From Massilia alkalitolerans DSM 17462 (GTDB lineage: Bacteria; Pseudomonadota; Gammaproteobacteria; Burkholderiales; Burkholderiaceae_D), in NCBI RefSeq assembly GCF_000427785.1, contig NZ_ATYR01000032.1, forward strand, positions 1-64,000: 64,000 nt of DNA, read 5' to 3'. Both the position numbers and the translations under genes were made by a program. The notes under the pieces are model-generated. The model saw only the letters and a list, made by a program, of their open reading frames with translations. It was not told the DNA's origin and did no database searches. Each line of letters opens with the position of its first letter. Within the stretch, counting starts at the first letter, position 1. Shown here piece by piece: positions 34,225-43,914 of this stretch.

Positions 34225-35714
34225 CCCTTTTTTCCGACACCCCGCGCTCGCCCCGTGCCGAAGCCACCCTGTCCCTGCTGTGGGAACGCATCCGCAGGCA
34301 GGGCGACATGCCGGGCTTCACCAAGGCGATCAACGCCATCCTCGCCTCCATGCGCGGCGAGGACGAGCGCGAGTTCTCGATGACCCAGACGGTGCTGTCG
34401 GACCCGGTCCTGACCCAGAAGGTGCTGCGCCTGGCCAACAGCGGCATGTACTCGGCGTTCGGCCAGCGCATCAACACGGTGTCGAAAGCCGTGCTGGTGC
34501 TCGGCACCGAGGCCATCGGCCACCTGGCGCTGGGCCTGAAACTGATCGAGGAACTGGCCAAGTCGACGCCGGACACCGAGACCGCCCACATCGAGATGGA
34601 AAAGGCGGTGCTGGCCGGCATGGTGGCCCAGCAGGTGGCGGCCAGCGCGGTATCGCGCGACCCCGAGGAAGCGGTGGTGTGCTCGATCCTGCATTCGCTG
34701 GGCCGCATGATGGTCACCTTCTACATGCCGGAACGCTGGACCCAGCTGCGCGAGGCGGGCGGCGCCGGGCGCGAGGAGCTGGCGGCCGAATCCGTGCTCG
34801 GCCTGTCGCTGGAAGAGATCGGCCGCGCCACCGCCGAGCACTGGGGCCTGCCGCGCAACCTGGTCGCCGGCATGCGCCGCGTCGAACCGGGCGAGCGCGG
34901 CGCGGAGTTCGGGCATGACGACTGGCTGGCGGCGCTCGGCACCATGTCGACCCAGGCCGCCGAGGCACTGTGGCACGACGACGATGCGGCGGCGAGCCGC
35001 GTGGCGGCCCTGGCCGAGAGCTTCGCCCCGATGCTGGGCGTGGAAGCGACCGGGCTGCTGGGCGCGATCGACAAGGCGCGCACGACCGCCGCCTCGGACC
35101 TGAGCATCGCCCCGCTGGCCAAGCCGGCCGAGAAGCGCGCCAAGCTGGTGGCCGCGACCCGCAAGCGCATGGCTGGCAACAAGGTATTGATGAGCGGCGT
35201 GGCCGACATGCGCGACGCCGGCGTGGGCGCCACGCCGGGCCAGATGATGTCGATGGCCCTGGAGACCATCCACAAGGGCCTGTCCTTCACCCGCTCGTTC
35301 GCCTTCTTGCGCAACCGCCGCGAGGGCCGCTATTGCGCCCGCCTCGGCCTGGGCGAAGGCAGCAAGGCGCTGTTGTCGAACCTGGTGTTCGACGACGCCT
35401 ACGAGCCGAACGTGTTCCATGCGGCGCTGGGAAGCGACCGCGTGATCTTCATCGAGAATGCCCAGGACCCCAAGTTCGCCGCCAAGCTGCCGGGCTGGTG
35501 GAAAGGCACGCTGAGCGAGGCGCGCTGCTTCGTCGTGATCCCGCTGTGCGCCCATGGGCAGCCGGCCGGCTTCATCTACGGAGAATGGGACGACAGCTTC
35601 CCGCAAGTGGTGCTGAGCCAGACCGAGTTCTCGCTGCTGAACGACCTGCGCGGGCTGGTGGTGCGCACGGTGGAGCGGCGCCACCAGGTCGAGGCGGTGG
35701 CGACGCGGGTGTAA
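34221..35714 (+). CDS. HDOD-domain signalling protein
   Basis: The 497-residue protein has an HDOD domain at about 25-230 (LSDPVLTQKVLRLANSGMYSAFG, then SILHSLGRMMVTFYMP), related to HD phosphohydrolases but usually without catalysis, and a C-terminal GAF-like region (about 345-490). HDOD proteins often act in two-component and c-di-GMP signalling. It is translationally coupled to the upstream GGDEF-EAL gene. The ligand and output are unknown. Confidence 0.82.
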   Translation: MTLFSDTPRSPRAEATLSLLWERIRRQGDMPGFTKAINAILASMRGEDEREFSMTQTVLSDPVLTQKVLRLANSGMYSAFGQRINTVSKAVLVLGTEAIGHLALGLKLIEELAKSTPDTETAHIEMEKAVLAGMVAQQVAASAVSRDPEEAVVCSILHSLGRMMVTFYMPERWTQLREAGGAGREELAAESVLGLSLEEIGRATAEHWGLPRNLVAGMRRVEPGERGAEFGHDDWLAALGTMSTQAAEALWHDDDAAASRVAALAESFAPMLGVEATGLLGAIDKARTTAASDLSIAPLAKPAEKRAKLVAATRKRMAGNKVLMSGVADMRDAGVGATPGQMMSMALETIHKGLSFTRSFAFLRNRREGRYCARLGLGEGSKALLSNLVFDDAYEPNVFHAALGSDRVIFIENAQDPKFAAKLPGWWKGTLSEARCFVVIPLCAHGQPAGFIYGEWDDSFPQVVLSQTEFSLLNDLRGLVVRTVERRHQVEAVATRV

Positions 35715-35726
35715 GCGCCGCGCCGC

Positions 35727-35743
35727 GGGCGCCGGCGGCGCCC
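35727..35743. terminator. Convergent hairpin between HDOD gene and aroC
   Basis: GGGCGCC, GGC, GGCGCCC: a 7-bp stem in the 40-base gap between converging stops. CTTTTAG follows a few bases later on the plus strand. Confidence 0.5.
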
Positions 35744-35754
35744 GTCACCAGCTT

Positions 35755-36849
35755 TTAGCCGAGTTTCGGCGTTCCTACTTTCACATCCCCGCACTGCGCC
35801 CGGTGCATCAGCGCATGGTCGATCAGCACCAGCGCCAGCATGGCCTCGGCGATCGGCGTCGCGCGGATCCCCACGCAAGGGTCGTGGCGGCCGAAGGTCT
35901 CGACCATGACCGGATTGCCGTCCTTGTCGATCGAGCGGCGCGGCGTACGGATCGACGAGGTCGGCTTGATCGCGATCGAGACCGTGATGTCCTGGCCGGT
36001 CGAGATGCCGCCCAGCACCCCGCCCGCATTGTTGCCCACAAAACCCTCGGGCGTGAGTTCGTCGCCATGCTCCGAGCCTTTTTGCGCCACCGAGGCGAAG
36101 CCGGCGCCGATCTCCACGCCCTTGACCGCGTTAATTCCCATCATCGCGTAGGCGATGTCGGCGTCGAGCTTGTCGTAGATCGGCTGGCCCCAGCCGACCG
36201 GCACACCGCGCGCCACCACGTCGATGCGCGCGCCGATCGAGTCGCCGGCGCGGCGCAGCTCGTCCATCGCCGCTTCCATGCGCGCCAGGAGCTCGGCGTC
36301 CGCGGTCGCGGCGAAGAAGGGGTTCGCATGCACGTGGTCAAAGGACTGGAACGGCACCGCAATGTCGCCGAGCTGGGTCATGCAGCCGAAGAATTCGGTG
36401 CCGTGCCGCTCGCGCAGCCATTTCCTGGCCACCGCGCCGGCGCCGACGATCGGGGCCGTGAGGCGCGCCGAGGAGCGGCCGCCGCCGCGCGGGTCGCGCA
36501 CGCCGTACTTGTGCCAGTAGGTGTAATCGGCATGGCCAGGACGGAAAGTCTCGGTGATATTGCCGTAGTCCTTGCTGCGCTGGTCTTCGTTGGGAATCAG
36601 GAGGGCGATCGGGGTGCCGGTCGTCACGCCCTGGTACACGCCCGACAGGATCTGCACCCGGTCGGCTTCCTGGCGCTGGGTCACGTGGCGCGAGGTGCCG
36701 GGCTTGCGGCGGTCGAGCTCGGGCTGGATGTCGGCTTCGGAAAGCGCCATGCCGGGCGGGCAGCCGTCGATGACGCAGCCGATGGCCGGGCCGTGCGACT
36801 CGCCAAAAGTGGTTACGGAGAACAGCTTGCCGAAGGAGTTGCCGGACAT
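35755..36849 (-). CDS. aroC: Chorismate synthase
   Basis: The 364-residue FMN-dependent enzyme makes chorismate, the last shared step of aromatic amino-acid synthesis. Signatures include GESHGPAIGCVIDGCPPG, SARLTAPIVGAGAVARK and the C-terminal RHDPCVGIRATPIAEAM. Length is normal. The start at 36849 carries MSGNSFGKLFSVTTFGESHG. No other aro gene is nearby. Confidence 0.97.
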   Translation of the reverse strand: MSGNSFGKLFSVTTFGESHGPAIGCVIDGCPPGMALSEADIQPELDRRKPGTSRHVTQRQEADRVQILSGVYQGVTTGTPIALLIPNEDQRSKDYGNITETFRPGHADYTYWHKYGVRDPRGGGRSSARLTAPIVGAGAVARKWLRERHGTEFFGCMTQLGDIAVPFQSFDHVHANPFFAATADAELLARMEAAMDELRRAGDSIGARIDVVARGVPVGWGQPIYDKLDADIAYAMMGINAVKGVEIGAGFASVAQKGSEHGDELTPEGFVGNNAGGVLGGISTGQDITVSIAIKPTSSIRTPRRSIDKDGNPVMVETFGRHDPCVGIRATPIAEAMLALVLIDHALMHRAQCGDVKVGTPKLG

Positions 36850-37073
36850 GGTGGGTCTGTTTTCAAAATGGTGGGTTTGTCATTCTACCAGCATGGCGGC
36901 GGCAAGTCAGAAGCCCCCTCGGACCCGATTTGTGTCGCCGTCCTCTTCCATTAGTGCGAAGTTAGTTGCCATATGGATACATATTGATTGACTACGCCCC
37001 TCCCAAGGCTTCCATATTGGCAATTGCATATATACTGGGCAGATCAAAAAGACCAGCCAACTGGAGATGTAGC

Positions 37074-39341
37074 ATGTCTGCCCCTATGCCGCCCATGGGC
37101 ACCTTGACGCAAACGTGCGGCGACCGCGACGACCTGGTTTTCGCCGACGAGGCCGGCCCGGCCCTGCCAGCGTCCGCGGGCGCCGCATGGCGCATCCTGG
37201 TCGTGGACGACGACGCCGACGTGCATTCGACCACCACCTTCGCCTTGAAGAACGTCGAGATGCAGGGCCGCCCGCTCGAGTTCCTGCACGCGTATTCGGC
37301 GCGCGAGGCGCGCGCCATCCTCGAACGGCAGCCCGACATCGCCGTCGTCCTGCTCGACGTGGTGATGGAGCGTCCCGACGCCGGCCTGCAGCTGGTGCGC
37401 CAGATCCGCGAGGAGCTCGGCATGATCGAAGTGCGCATCATCCTGCGCACCGGCCAGCCGGGCTATGCGCCCGAGATCGAGGCCATCCGCGGCTACGACA
37501 TCAACGATTACCGCACCAAATCCGAACTCACCCGCACCAAGCTGTACACGGCGGTGGCCGCCGCGGTGCGCTCCTACCAGCAGCTGCGCGCGCTCGACGC
37601 CAGCCGCGCGGGCCTGGAACGGATCGTCTCGGCCGGCGCGTCCCTGATGTCCCTGCACGGCGTGCTTGACGTGGCCCAGAGCGTGCTGCGCCAGGCCGCC
37701 GGACTGCTCGGCCAGGCGCCCGACGGCGTGCTGTGCGTGCGCGAGAGCGGCCAGGGCCGTCCCGACATCCTGCACGTAGTGGCCGCGGCCGGCGATCATG
37801 CGCGGCTCGAGGGCCGCGAACTGAGCCCGCAGCGCTACCCAGTACTTGCCGAGGTGGCCGGCCGCACCCTGGGCGCGCGCAGCGGCCTTGAGGAGCACGG
37901 CTGGCTGTCCCTGCATTTCCCCGGCAAGGCCGGCCGCGATTTCGCCGCCTGCATTCCCTTCGAACGCCAGGTCGGCGACCTGGAGCGCCGCCTGCTCGAG
38001 GTGTTCGCGAGCGTGGTGGCCGTCGGCCTGGATAACGTCGAACTGGTCACGCACCTGAACCAGGCCGCGTTCCGCGACCAGCTCACCGGCCTGCCGAACC
38101 GCACCCGCCTGGTCGAACTGATCGACGCGCTGCTGGCCGGGCCCGAGCGGGGCACCGCGACGCTCGCCCTTGTCGACCTCGACCACTTCGCCGAGACCAA
38201 CGACGCGCTGGGCCACCATTTCGGCGACCTGCTGCTGGTGGCGGTCGGCAAGCGCCTGAAGTCCCGGCTCGACCCGCGCCTGGAGATCGCCCGGATCGGC
38301 GGCGACATCTTCTGCGTGCTGGGCGACGCCGGCGCGGTGCAGCCGGGTGCGATCCAGGCGCTGTTTCGCGTACCCTTCCACATCGACGGCCAGGACGTGC
38401 AGGTCTCCGCCACGCTCGGCCTGGTGCGGCTCTCCGAGCACGACGGCAGCGGCGCCGATGCGCTGAAGGATGCCGACATCGCGCTCAAGCGCGCCAAGTC
38501 GCAGCAGCGCGCCGGACACTTCTACTTTTCGCGCAGCATGGGCGTGGAGATCCGCGAACGCGTGCGCATGATGCACGCGCTGCGCAGCGGCTTCCAGCGC
38601 GGCGAACTGTTCCTGGCTTACCAGCCGCAGGTCGACCTGGGCAGCAACCGCCCCTTCGGCGCCGAGGCGCTGCTGCGCTGGCGCACCGAGGACGGGCGCC
38701 TGGTGGGGCCGGACCGCTTCATCCCGATCGCCGAGTACTCGGGCCTGATCGTCGACATCGGCGAATGGGTGCTGCGCCAGGCCCTGCTCGAGCTGGTGCG
38801 CCTGCGCGCCAGCGGGCACCTGGACTTCACGATGTCGGTGAACGTCTCGCAGGTGCAGTTCCGCCACCCGCAATTCGTGGACATGCTGCGCCGCGCGCTG
38901 GATGTGACGGGGGCGCCGCCCGAGTTCGTGGAACTGGAGATCACTGAATCGATGGCGATGGAAGAGCCGGCGCTGCTCGTCGAAAAGCTGGCGCAGGTCA
39001 AGCGCACCGGCGTATCGATCGCGATCGACGATTTCGGCACCGGCTTTTCCTCGCTGTCGCACCTGCAGCGCCTGCAGGTCGACCGCCTGAAGATCGACCG
39101 GACCTTTGTTACCGAGATCACGGGCTCGGCGCGCGGCAGCAGCATTGCGGAAATGGTGATCCAGCTGGGCCGCAACCTGGGCCTGTCGGTCATCGCGGAA
39201 GGGGTCGAGGACGAGCGCCAGGCGCACATCCTGCGCACGCTGGGCTGCCCGCTGGCACAGGGTTTCCTGTACTCGCGGCCGCTGTCGCCGGAAGCGCTGC
39301 AGGAGTGGCTGGCGAAGCAGGCCTTGACCGCGGCGGCTTGA
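37074..39341 (+). CDS. REC-DUF3369-GGDEF-EAL protein, probable c-di-GMP phosphodiesterase
   Basis: The 755-residue response regulator has a receiver (LVVDDDADVHS, phospho-Asp in VLLDVVME), a DUF3369 domain (about 170-330), a GGDEF domain and an EAL domain. The GGDEF motif is broken (GGDIF, residue 412 is Ile) and no I-site is seen, so the cyclase should be inactive, perhaps a GTP sensor. The EAL part is intact (AEALLRW, DDFGTGFSS, KIDRTFV). GGAG precedes the ATG by eight bases. No dedicated kinase gene is adjacent. Confidence 0.9.
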   Translation: MSAPMPPMGTLTQTCGDRDDLVFADEAGPALPASAGAAWRILVVDDDADVHSTTTFALKNVEMQGRPLEFLHAYSAREARAILERQPDIAVVLLDVVMERPDAGLQLVRQIREELGMIEVRIILRTGQPGYAPEIEAIRGYDINDYRTKSELTRTKLYTAVAAAVRSYQQLRALDASRAGLERIVSAGASLMSLHGVLDVAQSVLRQAAGLLGQAPDGVLCVRESGQGRPDILHVVAAAGDHARLEGRELSPQRYPVLAEVAGRTLGARSGLEEHGWLSLHFPGKAGRDFAACIPFERQVGDLERRLLEVFASVVAVGLDNVELVTHLNQAAFRDQLTGLPNRTRLVELIDALLAGPERGTATLALVDLDHFAETNDALGHHFGDLLLVAVGKRLKSRLDPRLEIARIGGDIFCVLGDAGAVQPGAIQALFRVPFHIDGQDVQVSATLGLVRLSEHDGSGADALKDADIALKRAKSQQRAGHFYFSRSMGVEIRERVRMMHALRSGFQRGELFLAYQPQVDLGSNRPFGAEALLRWRTEDGRLVGPDRFIPIAEYSGLIVDIGEWVLRQALLELVRLRASGHLDFTMSVNVSQVQFRHPQFVDMLRRALDVTGAPPEFVELEITESMAMEEPALLVEKLAQVKRTGVSIAIDDFGTGFSSLSHLQRLQVDRLKIDRTFVTEITGSARGSSIAEMVIQLGRNLGLSVIAEGVEDERQAHILRTLGCPLAQGFLYSRPLSPEALQEWLAKQALTAAA

Positions 39342-39352
39342 TATCCGAATGA

Positions 39353-39375
39353 TTTGGCCGGCAATGCCGGCCAAA
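39353..39375. terminator. Convergent hairpin before the CBS gene
   Basis: TTTGGCCGGCA and TGCCGGCCAAA are inverse complements around a single base (effective loop 3). It lies between the EAL gene and the convergent CBS gene. Confidence 0.6.
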
Positions 39376-39383
39376 CCCGGAAA

Positions 39384-39836
39384 TCAATCCTCGGTTGCCT
39401 GCTCGGCCGGCCAGTCGCGGATATAGGCCTTGAGCATGCGGTTCTCGAAGCTCTGCGCTTCCAGCACCGCCTTGGCCACGTCGTAGAACGAGATCACGCC
39501 CAGCAGGGTGCGGGCGTTCATCACCGGCAGGTAGCGCGCGTGCTTTTCCAGCATGATGCGGCGCACTTCATTGACTTCGGTATCCGGCGTGACGGTGATC
39601 GGGCTGTCGTCCATCACCTTGCGCACGGTGCCGTTGCCGAGCGCCCCGCCCTGCGCATGCAGTTCCTTGATTACTTCGCGGAAGGTCAGCATACCGACCA
39701 GGTCGCCATATTCCATGACGACCAGCGACCCGATGTCCTTTTCCGCCATCGTCGCAGCCGCCTGCACCAGCGGCATGTCCGGAGTGACGGTGTAGAGGAT
39801 TTCGCCTTTGACCTGCAGGATCTCGGAGACTTTCAT
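39384..39836 (-). CDS. Tandem CBS-domain protein
   Basis: The 150-residue protein is two CBS motifs only: MPLVQAAATMAEKDIGSLVVME with DLVGMLTFREVI, and TEVNEVRRIMLEKHARYLPVM with LLGVISFYDVAKAVLE. Such stand-alone pairs bind adenine nucleotides and regulate partners. The start at 39836 (MKVSEILQVKG) is standard; the frame extends 27 codons upstream without similarity. The partner is unknown. Confidence 0.85.
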   Translation of the reverse strand: MKVSEILQVKGEILYTVTPDMPLVQAAATMAEKDIGSLVVMEYGDLVGMLTFREVIKELHAQGGALGNGTVRKVMDDSPITVTPDTEVNEVRRIMLEKHARYLPVMNARTLLGVISFYDVAKAVLEAQSFENRMLKAYIRDWPAEQATED

Positions 39837-40016
39837 GGTAGCCACCCCGTCCGGTTGGTTTGTAATTGCAGCAATATTTGTATAACTCATAACTTGACTG
39901 TAGCCGATGCCCGCCAAAAAATCCAGCGCTGCACCAATTTAGGGAAGAGCAATGTTGCGCAAGCGTAAATCAATGCTAGGATGCCCGCCATCTCCTTACC
40001 TGGAAGAGTTAGAACG

Positions 40017-41327
40017 ATGAGCGGTCCCCAGTATCCCGGCTTCGATACGCTGGCCCTGCATGCCGGCAGTGCGCCGGACCCGGCCACCGGCGCGCGCGCC
40101 ACGCCGATCCATTTCACTTCCTCGTTCGCGTTCCGCGATTCGGAGCATGCGGCGTCCCTGTTCAACATGGAGCGCGCCGGCCACGTCTACTCGCGCATCT
40201 CGAACCCGACCAATGCGGTGCTGGAAGAGCGCATCGCCGCTCTCGAAGGCGGCGTGGCCGGCATCGCCACCGCCAGCGGCCAGGCCGCGATGCACCTCGG
40301 CCTGGCGACCATCGCGGGCGCCGGCGCGCACGTCGTGGCCTCGAGCGCCCTGTACGGCGGCTCGCACAACCTGCTGCACTACACGCTGCGCCGCTTCGGC
40401 ATCGACACCACCTTCGTGGATCCGCGCAACCTCGACGCCTGGCGCGCCGCGATCCGCCCGAACACCAAGCTGCTGTTCGGCGAGACCCTCGGCAACCCGG
40501 GCCTGGACGTGCTCGACATCCCGGCAGTGGCCGGCATCGCGCACGAGCACGACCTGCCCCTGATGGTGGACGCGACCTTCACCACGCCCTATCTGCAGCG
40601 TCCGTTCGAGCTGGGCGCCGACCTGCTGTTCCATTCCGCCACCAAGTTCCTGTGCGGCCACGGCACCGCCATCGGCGGCCTGCTGGTCGACGGCGGAACC
40701 TTCGACTGGGACGCCGCCCACGCGCGCAGCGGGCGCTTCCCGGAGCTGTGCGAGCCCTACGAGGGCTTCCACGGCATGGTGTTCGCGGAGGAATCGACGG
40801 TCGCGCCCTTCGCCCTGCGCGCGCGGCGCGAAGGCCTGCGCGACTTCGGCGCGGCCATGAGCCCGCACAACGCCTTCGCCATCCTGCAAGGCATCGAGAC
40901 CCTGGGCCTGCGCATGGACCGCCACGTGGCCAACACGCGCCGTGTCGTGGAATTCCTGCTGGCGCATCCGGCGGTCGAATCGGTGTCCTACCCGGAACTG
41001 GAATCGCACCCCGATCACGCGCTTGCCGCACGCCTGCTGCCGAAAGGCTGCGGCGCCGTATTCACCTTCACCTTGAAGGGCGACCGTGCGGCCGGGCGCC
41101 GCTTTGCCGACGGCCTGCAGCTGTTCTCGCACCTGGCCAACGTGGGCGACGCGAAATCCCTGGTCATCCACCCGGCCTCGACCACCCACTTGCGCGTGCC
41201 CGCCGACCAGCTGGCGGCGGCCGGCATCACGGAAGGAAGCATGCGCCTGTCGGTCGGCCTGGAAGACCCGGACGACCTGATCGACGACCTGAAGCGGGCC
41301 CTGAAACTGGCCCAGAAGGGATCCTGA
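40017..41327 (+). CDS. metY: O-acetylhomoserine aminocarboxypropyltransferase (sulfhydrylase)
   Basis: The 436-residue PLP enzyme of the Cys/Met metabolism family makes homocysteine from O-acetylhomoserine and sulfide. Signatures are YSRISNPTNAVLEERIAALEGG, the PLP lysine in FHSATKFLCGHGTAIGG, and SVGLEDPDDLIDDL at the end. GGAAGAG precedes ATG 40017. It overlaps the next gene by one base (TGATG). I saw no SAM riboswitch in the 180-base upstream gap. Confidence 0.92.
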   Translation: MSGPQYPGFDTLALHAGSAPDPATGARATPIHFTSSFAFRDSEHAASLFNMERAGHVYSRISNPTNAVLEERIAALEGGVAGIATASGQAAMHLGLATIAGAGAHVVASSALYGGSHNLLHYTLRRFGIDTTFVDPRNLDAWRAAIRPNTKLLFGETLGNPGLDVLDIPAVAGIAHEHDLPLMVDATFTTPYLQRPFELGADLLFHSATKFLCGHGTAIGGLLVDGGTFDWDAAHARSGRFPELCEPYEGFHGMVFAEESTVAPFALRARREGLRDFGAAMSPHNAFAILQGIETLGLRMDRHVANTRRVVEFLLAHPAVESVSYPELESHPDHALAARLLPKGCGAVFTFTLKGDRAAGRRFADGLQLFSHLANVGDAKSLVIHPASTTHLRVPADQLAAAGITEGSMRLSVGLEDPDDLIDDLKRALKLAQKGS

Positions 41328-42160
41328 TGCGACTCGAGATCAACGGCGCCGGCGCCTATGCCTACACCGGCGGCAAAGCCTTCGACCCTGCCCTGCCGGC
41401 CATCTTGCTGATCCACGGCGCCCAGAACGACCATTCGGTCTGGGCGCTGCAGAGCCGCTACCTGGCGCACCACGGTTACGCGGTGCTGGCGGTCGACCTG
41501 CCGGGCCACGGCCGCAGCGGCGGCCCGGCCTTGAGCAGCGTGGAAGCGATGGCGGACTGGATCCTGGCCGTCCTGGCAGCAGCCGGGGTCGAGCGTGCGC
41601 TGCTGGCCGGGCACAGCATGGGCTCGCTGATCGCGCTGGAAGCCAGCCTGCGCGCACCAGGCACGGTGGCCGGCCTGGCCCTGCTCGGCACCACTTACCC
41701 GATGAAGGTGGCCGACGCCCTGCTCGAGACCGCCCGCCTTGATGAAGGCTCGGCCATCGACATGGTCAACATCTGGTCGCACTCGTCGATCGCGCACAAG
41801 CCTTCCTGCCCGGGTCCGGGCTTCTCGGTGATGGGCGGCGCGCGCCGCCTGATGCAGCGGATGTCGGCGCGCAATCCGGAACATCTGTTCTACACCGACT
41901 TCGCCGCATGCAACAGCTACGCGAACGGCGAGGCCGCCGCCGTCGCAGTGCGCTGCCCTACCCTGTTCGTATTCGGCAAAAAGGATGTGATGACGCCGCC
42001 CCGTTCGACGAAACTGCTGACCGGCGCGATCAAGCATGGCAAAATCGTCAACGTGGACGCCGGCCACCAGATGATGGCCGAGGCGCCCGACGCGGTGCTC
42101 GATGCATTGGCAGGCTTCGCCGCGTCGATCCCGTTCCAACGGATCCAGGAGACCACATGA
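41327..42160 (+). CDS. Alpha/beta hydrolase
   Basis: The 277-residue protein has the nucleophile elbow GHSMGS, the oxyanion segment LLIHGAQNDHSVW, and the Asp/His blocks FGKKDVMTPP and DAGHQMMAE, so the triad is complete. The start shares a base with the metY stop and the end overlaps the DUF962 gene by four bases, so the three genes form a coupled operon. The substrate is unknown; an ester or homoserine-related role is only a guess from position. Confidence 0.85.
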   Translation: MRLEINGAGAYAYTGGKAFDPALPAILLIHGAQNDHSVWALQSRYLAHHGYAVLAVDLPGHGRSGGPALSSVEAMADWILAVLAAAGVERALLAGHSMGSLIALEASLRAPGTVAGLALLGTTYPMKVADALLETARLDEGSAIDMVNIWSHSSIAHKPSCPGPGFSVMGGARRLMQRMSARNPEHLFYTDFAACNSYANGEAAAVAVRCPTLFVFGKKDVMTPPRSTKLLTGAIKHGKIVNVDAGHQMMAEAPDAVLDALAGFAASIPFQRIQETT

Positions 42161-42462
42161 CGGCCCGTTTCGCCAGCTTCGCGGAGTTCTATCCCTACTA
42201 CCTGACCCAGCATGCCGACCGGCGCTGCCGCCGCGCCCACTTCATCGGCACCTCGTCGGCGATCGCCGCGATCGCCCAGTACATCGACAGCCTGAACGCC
42301 TGGTGGCTGCTGTTCGCGGTGGTCAGCGGCTATGGCGGGGCCTGGATCGGCCACTTCTTCTACGAGAAGAACCGGCCGGCTTCGTTCTCCCAGCCCTGGT
42401 TTTCCTTCCGCGCCGATTGGGTGATGTACTGGCAGATGCTGACAGGCAAGCTCAGCTGGTAG
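42157..42462 (+). CDS. DUF962 / Mpo1-like membrane protein
   Basis: The 101-residue protein has FAEFYPYYLTQHADRRCRRAHFIGT and GHFFYEKNRPASF, the conserved His pattern of the DUF962/Mpo1 family. Yeast Mpo1 is an iron-dependent 2-hydroxy fatty acid dioxygenase. Two membrane segments are likely (around 33-66). It is the last gene of the metY operon, overlapping the hydrolase by ATGA. Confidence 0.85.
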   Translation: MTARFASFAEFYPYYLTQHADRRCRRAHFIGTSSAIAAIAQYIDSLNAWWLLFAVVSGYGGAWIGHFFYEKNRPASFSQPWFSFRADWVMYWQMLTGKLSW

Positions 42463-42500
42463 TGTCATCGGCGGCATGACCGGTGCCGCGCAGGCAGGCC

Positions 42501-43850
42501 TCAGGCAGCGGCCCCGAAGTGCTCGGCCAGGCTCTGTTCCAGTCCATCCTCCACGGCTGCCTCGACCTGGCGCGCCAGGGCCGCGGTGTCGAGCGCCAGC
42601 GGCGTGGCAGGCGGCGCTCCATCGGCAGTGCCGACGTCGAACACGAACAGGCGGTAGACGTCGGCCAGCCGGATCTTGCCCGGATCGGCCAGCAGCACCC
42701 AGTTCTCGACGTTTTCGCGGGCGCCGCGTCCCCAGCGCACACCGGCCGGAAGCTCGTCCTGCACCCGCCCGACCCAGCCCGCCGCCACCATCTTCTCGAG
42801 CAGCATCGACATCTCGTCGTAGCCGATGCGCGTGTGCGCCCGGATCGCCGCATTCGCGACCAGGGTGGTGCCGGTCAGCCGCGCGCTGCCGCATAGCACC
42901 TTGAGCACGGCCATCGCGTCCACAAAAGCGCTGCCCGGCGTCGGCTGGTGCTTCCAGCGCTCGTACTTGACCACCGGCAGCGCGGCGGCCAGCACGGCGC
43001 CGACCAGGGTGATCAGCCAGGACAGGTACATCCAGACCAGGAACAGCGGCAGCGCCGCCAGGGCGCCATAGATGATGGCGTATGTCGGGAACTGGCGGAT
43101 GAACAGGGCGAAGCCGCGCTTGGCGAGCTCGAAGGCGATTGCCGCGGCCAGCCCGCCCCACAGGGCGTCGCGCCAGTGCACGCGGCGGTTCGGCACCGCC
43201 ATGTAAAGCAGCATGTAGGCCCCGGCGCTCAGGGCCACCGACACCACGGTGTAGAACAGCGTGCCGAGGAAAGGCAAGGACTTCACCAGTCCGCCGGTGG
43301 CAGTGAACAGCTGGGAGGTGGCGGTGAGCGACAAGCCGATCAGGATCGGGCCGAGCGTGATGATGGCCCAGTAGACCGGCACCCGCTGCGACCATGGCCG
43401 CGGCCGGCGCACGCCCCAGATCTGGTTGAAGGCGCGCTCGATCATCCCCATCATCGCGGTCGTGGTCACCAGCAGCAGCACGGCGCCCAGCAGGGACAGG
43501 CCCTTGGCCTGGTTGGCGAACTGGGTCAGGTTGGCGCTGATGGTATTCGCGATGGCCCTGGGCATCAGGGTCTGCACGAACCAGGTATCGAGCGCCGCGC
43601 GCAACTGATCGAAGACCGGGAAGGTGGTCAGGATCGCCAGCACGATGGTGAGCAGGGGCACCAGCGCCAGGGTGGTGGTGAAGGTCAGGCTCCCCGCCAC
43701 TTGCGGCAATTTCTCTTCGCGCAGGCGGCGCCGGGCGAAGCGCAACAGGTCGCCGGTTTCGCCCAGCGTCAGGCCGCGCGCGCGGTCGCTGCCGATGGCC
43801 AGCAGGTCGCCCGTGCTGCGCGACAGGGAGTGGACGGTCTTGGAAAGCAT
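42501..43850 (-). CDS. YihY/BrkB-family inner-membrane protein
   Basis: This is a membrane protein of about 449 residues, with six or more helices between about 50 and 285 (QVAGSLTFTTTLALVPLLTIVLA and FPTYAIIYGALAALPLFLVWMYLSW are typical) and a soluble C-terminal part (about 300-449) that looks like a winged-helix region. This longer YihY form occurs in betaproteobacteria. Function is unsettled in the family; the old name RNase BN is an error. ATG 43850 or 43874 may be the start. Confidence 0.85.
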   Translation of the reverse strand: MLSKTVHSLSRSTGDLLAIGSDRARGLTLGETGDLLRFARRRLREEKLPQVAGSLTFTTTLALVPLLTIVLAILTTFPVFDQLRAALDTWFVQTLMPRAIANTISANLTQFANQAKGLSLLGAVLLLVTTTAMMGMIERAFNQIWGVRRPRPWSQRVPVYWAIITLGPILIGLSLTATSQLFTATGGLVKSLPFLGTLFYTVVSVALSAGAYMLLYMAVPNRRVHWRDALWGGLAAAIAFELAKRGFALFIRQFPTYAIIYGALAALPLFLVWMYLSWLITLVGAVLAAALPVVKYERWKHQPTPGSAFVDAMAVLKVLCGSARLTGTTLVANAAIRAHTRIGYDEMSMLLEKMVAAGWVGRVQDELPAGVRWGRGARENVENWVLLADPGKIRLADVYRLFVFDVGTADGAPPATPLALDTAALARQVEAAVEDGLEQSLAEHFGAAA

Positions 43851-43901
43851 TCGGTGGTTCGATTCGGCCCGCATAGGGCATGTCAATTGAGCAAAGCGCC
43901 C

Positions 43902-43907
43902 TATAAT
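43902..43907 (+). promoter_or_regulatory. -10 element (TATAAT) directly before wrbA
   Basis: TATAAT ends eight bases before the wrbA ATG, so transcription would begin at or within one base of the start codon, giving a leaderless mRNA. No Shine-Dalgarno is present (ATACCAACG before ATG). No good -35 was found. Confidence 0.5.
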
Positions 43908-43914
43908 ACCAACG

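Noticed and set aside
39837..40016. SAM or SAH riboswitch upstream of metY
   Set aside because: I looked for known core motifs and stems and found none convincing. The gap is ordinary promoter-like sequence.
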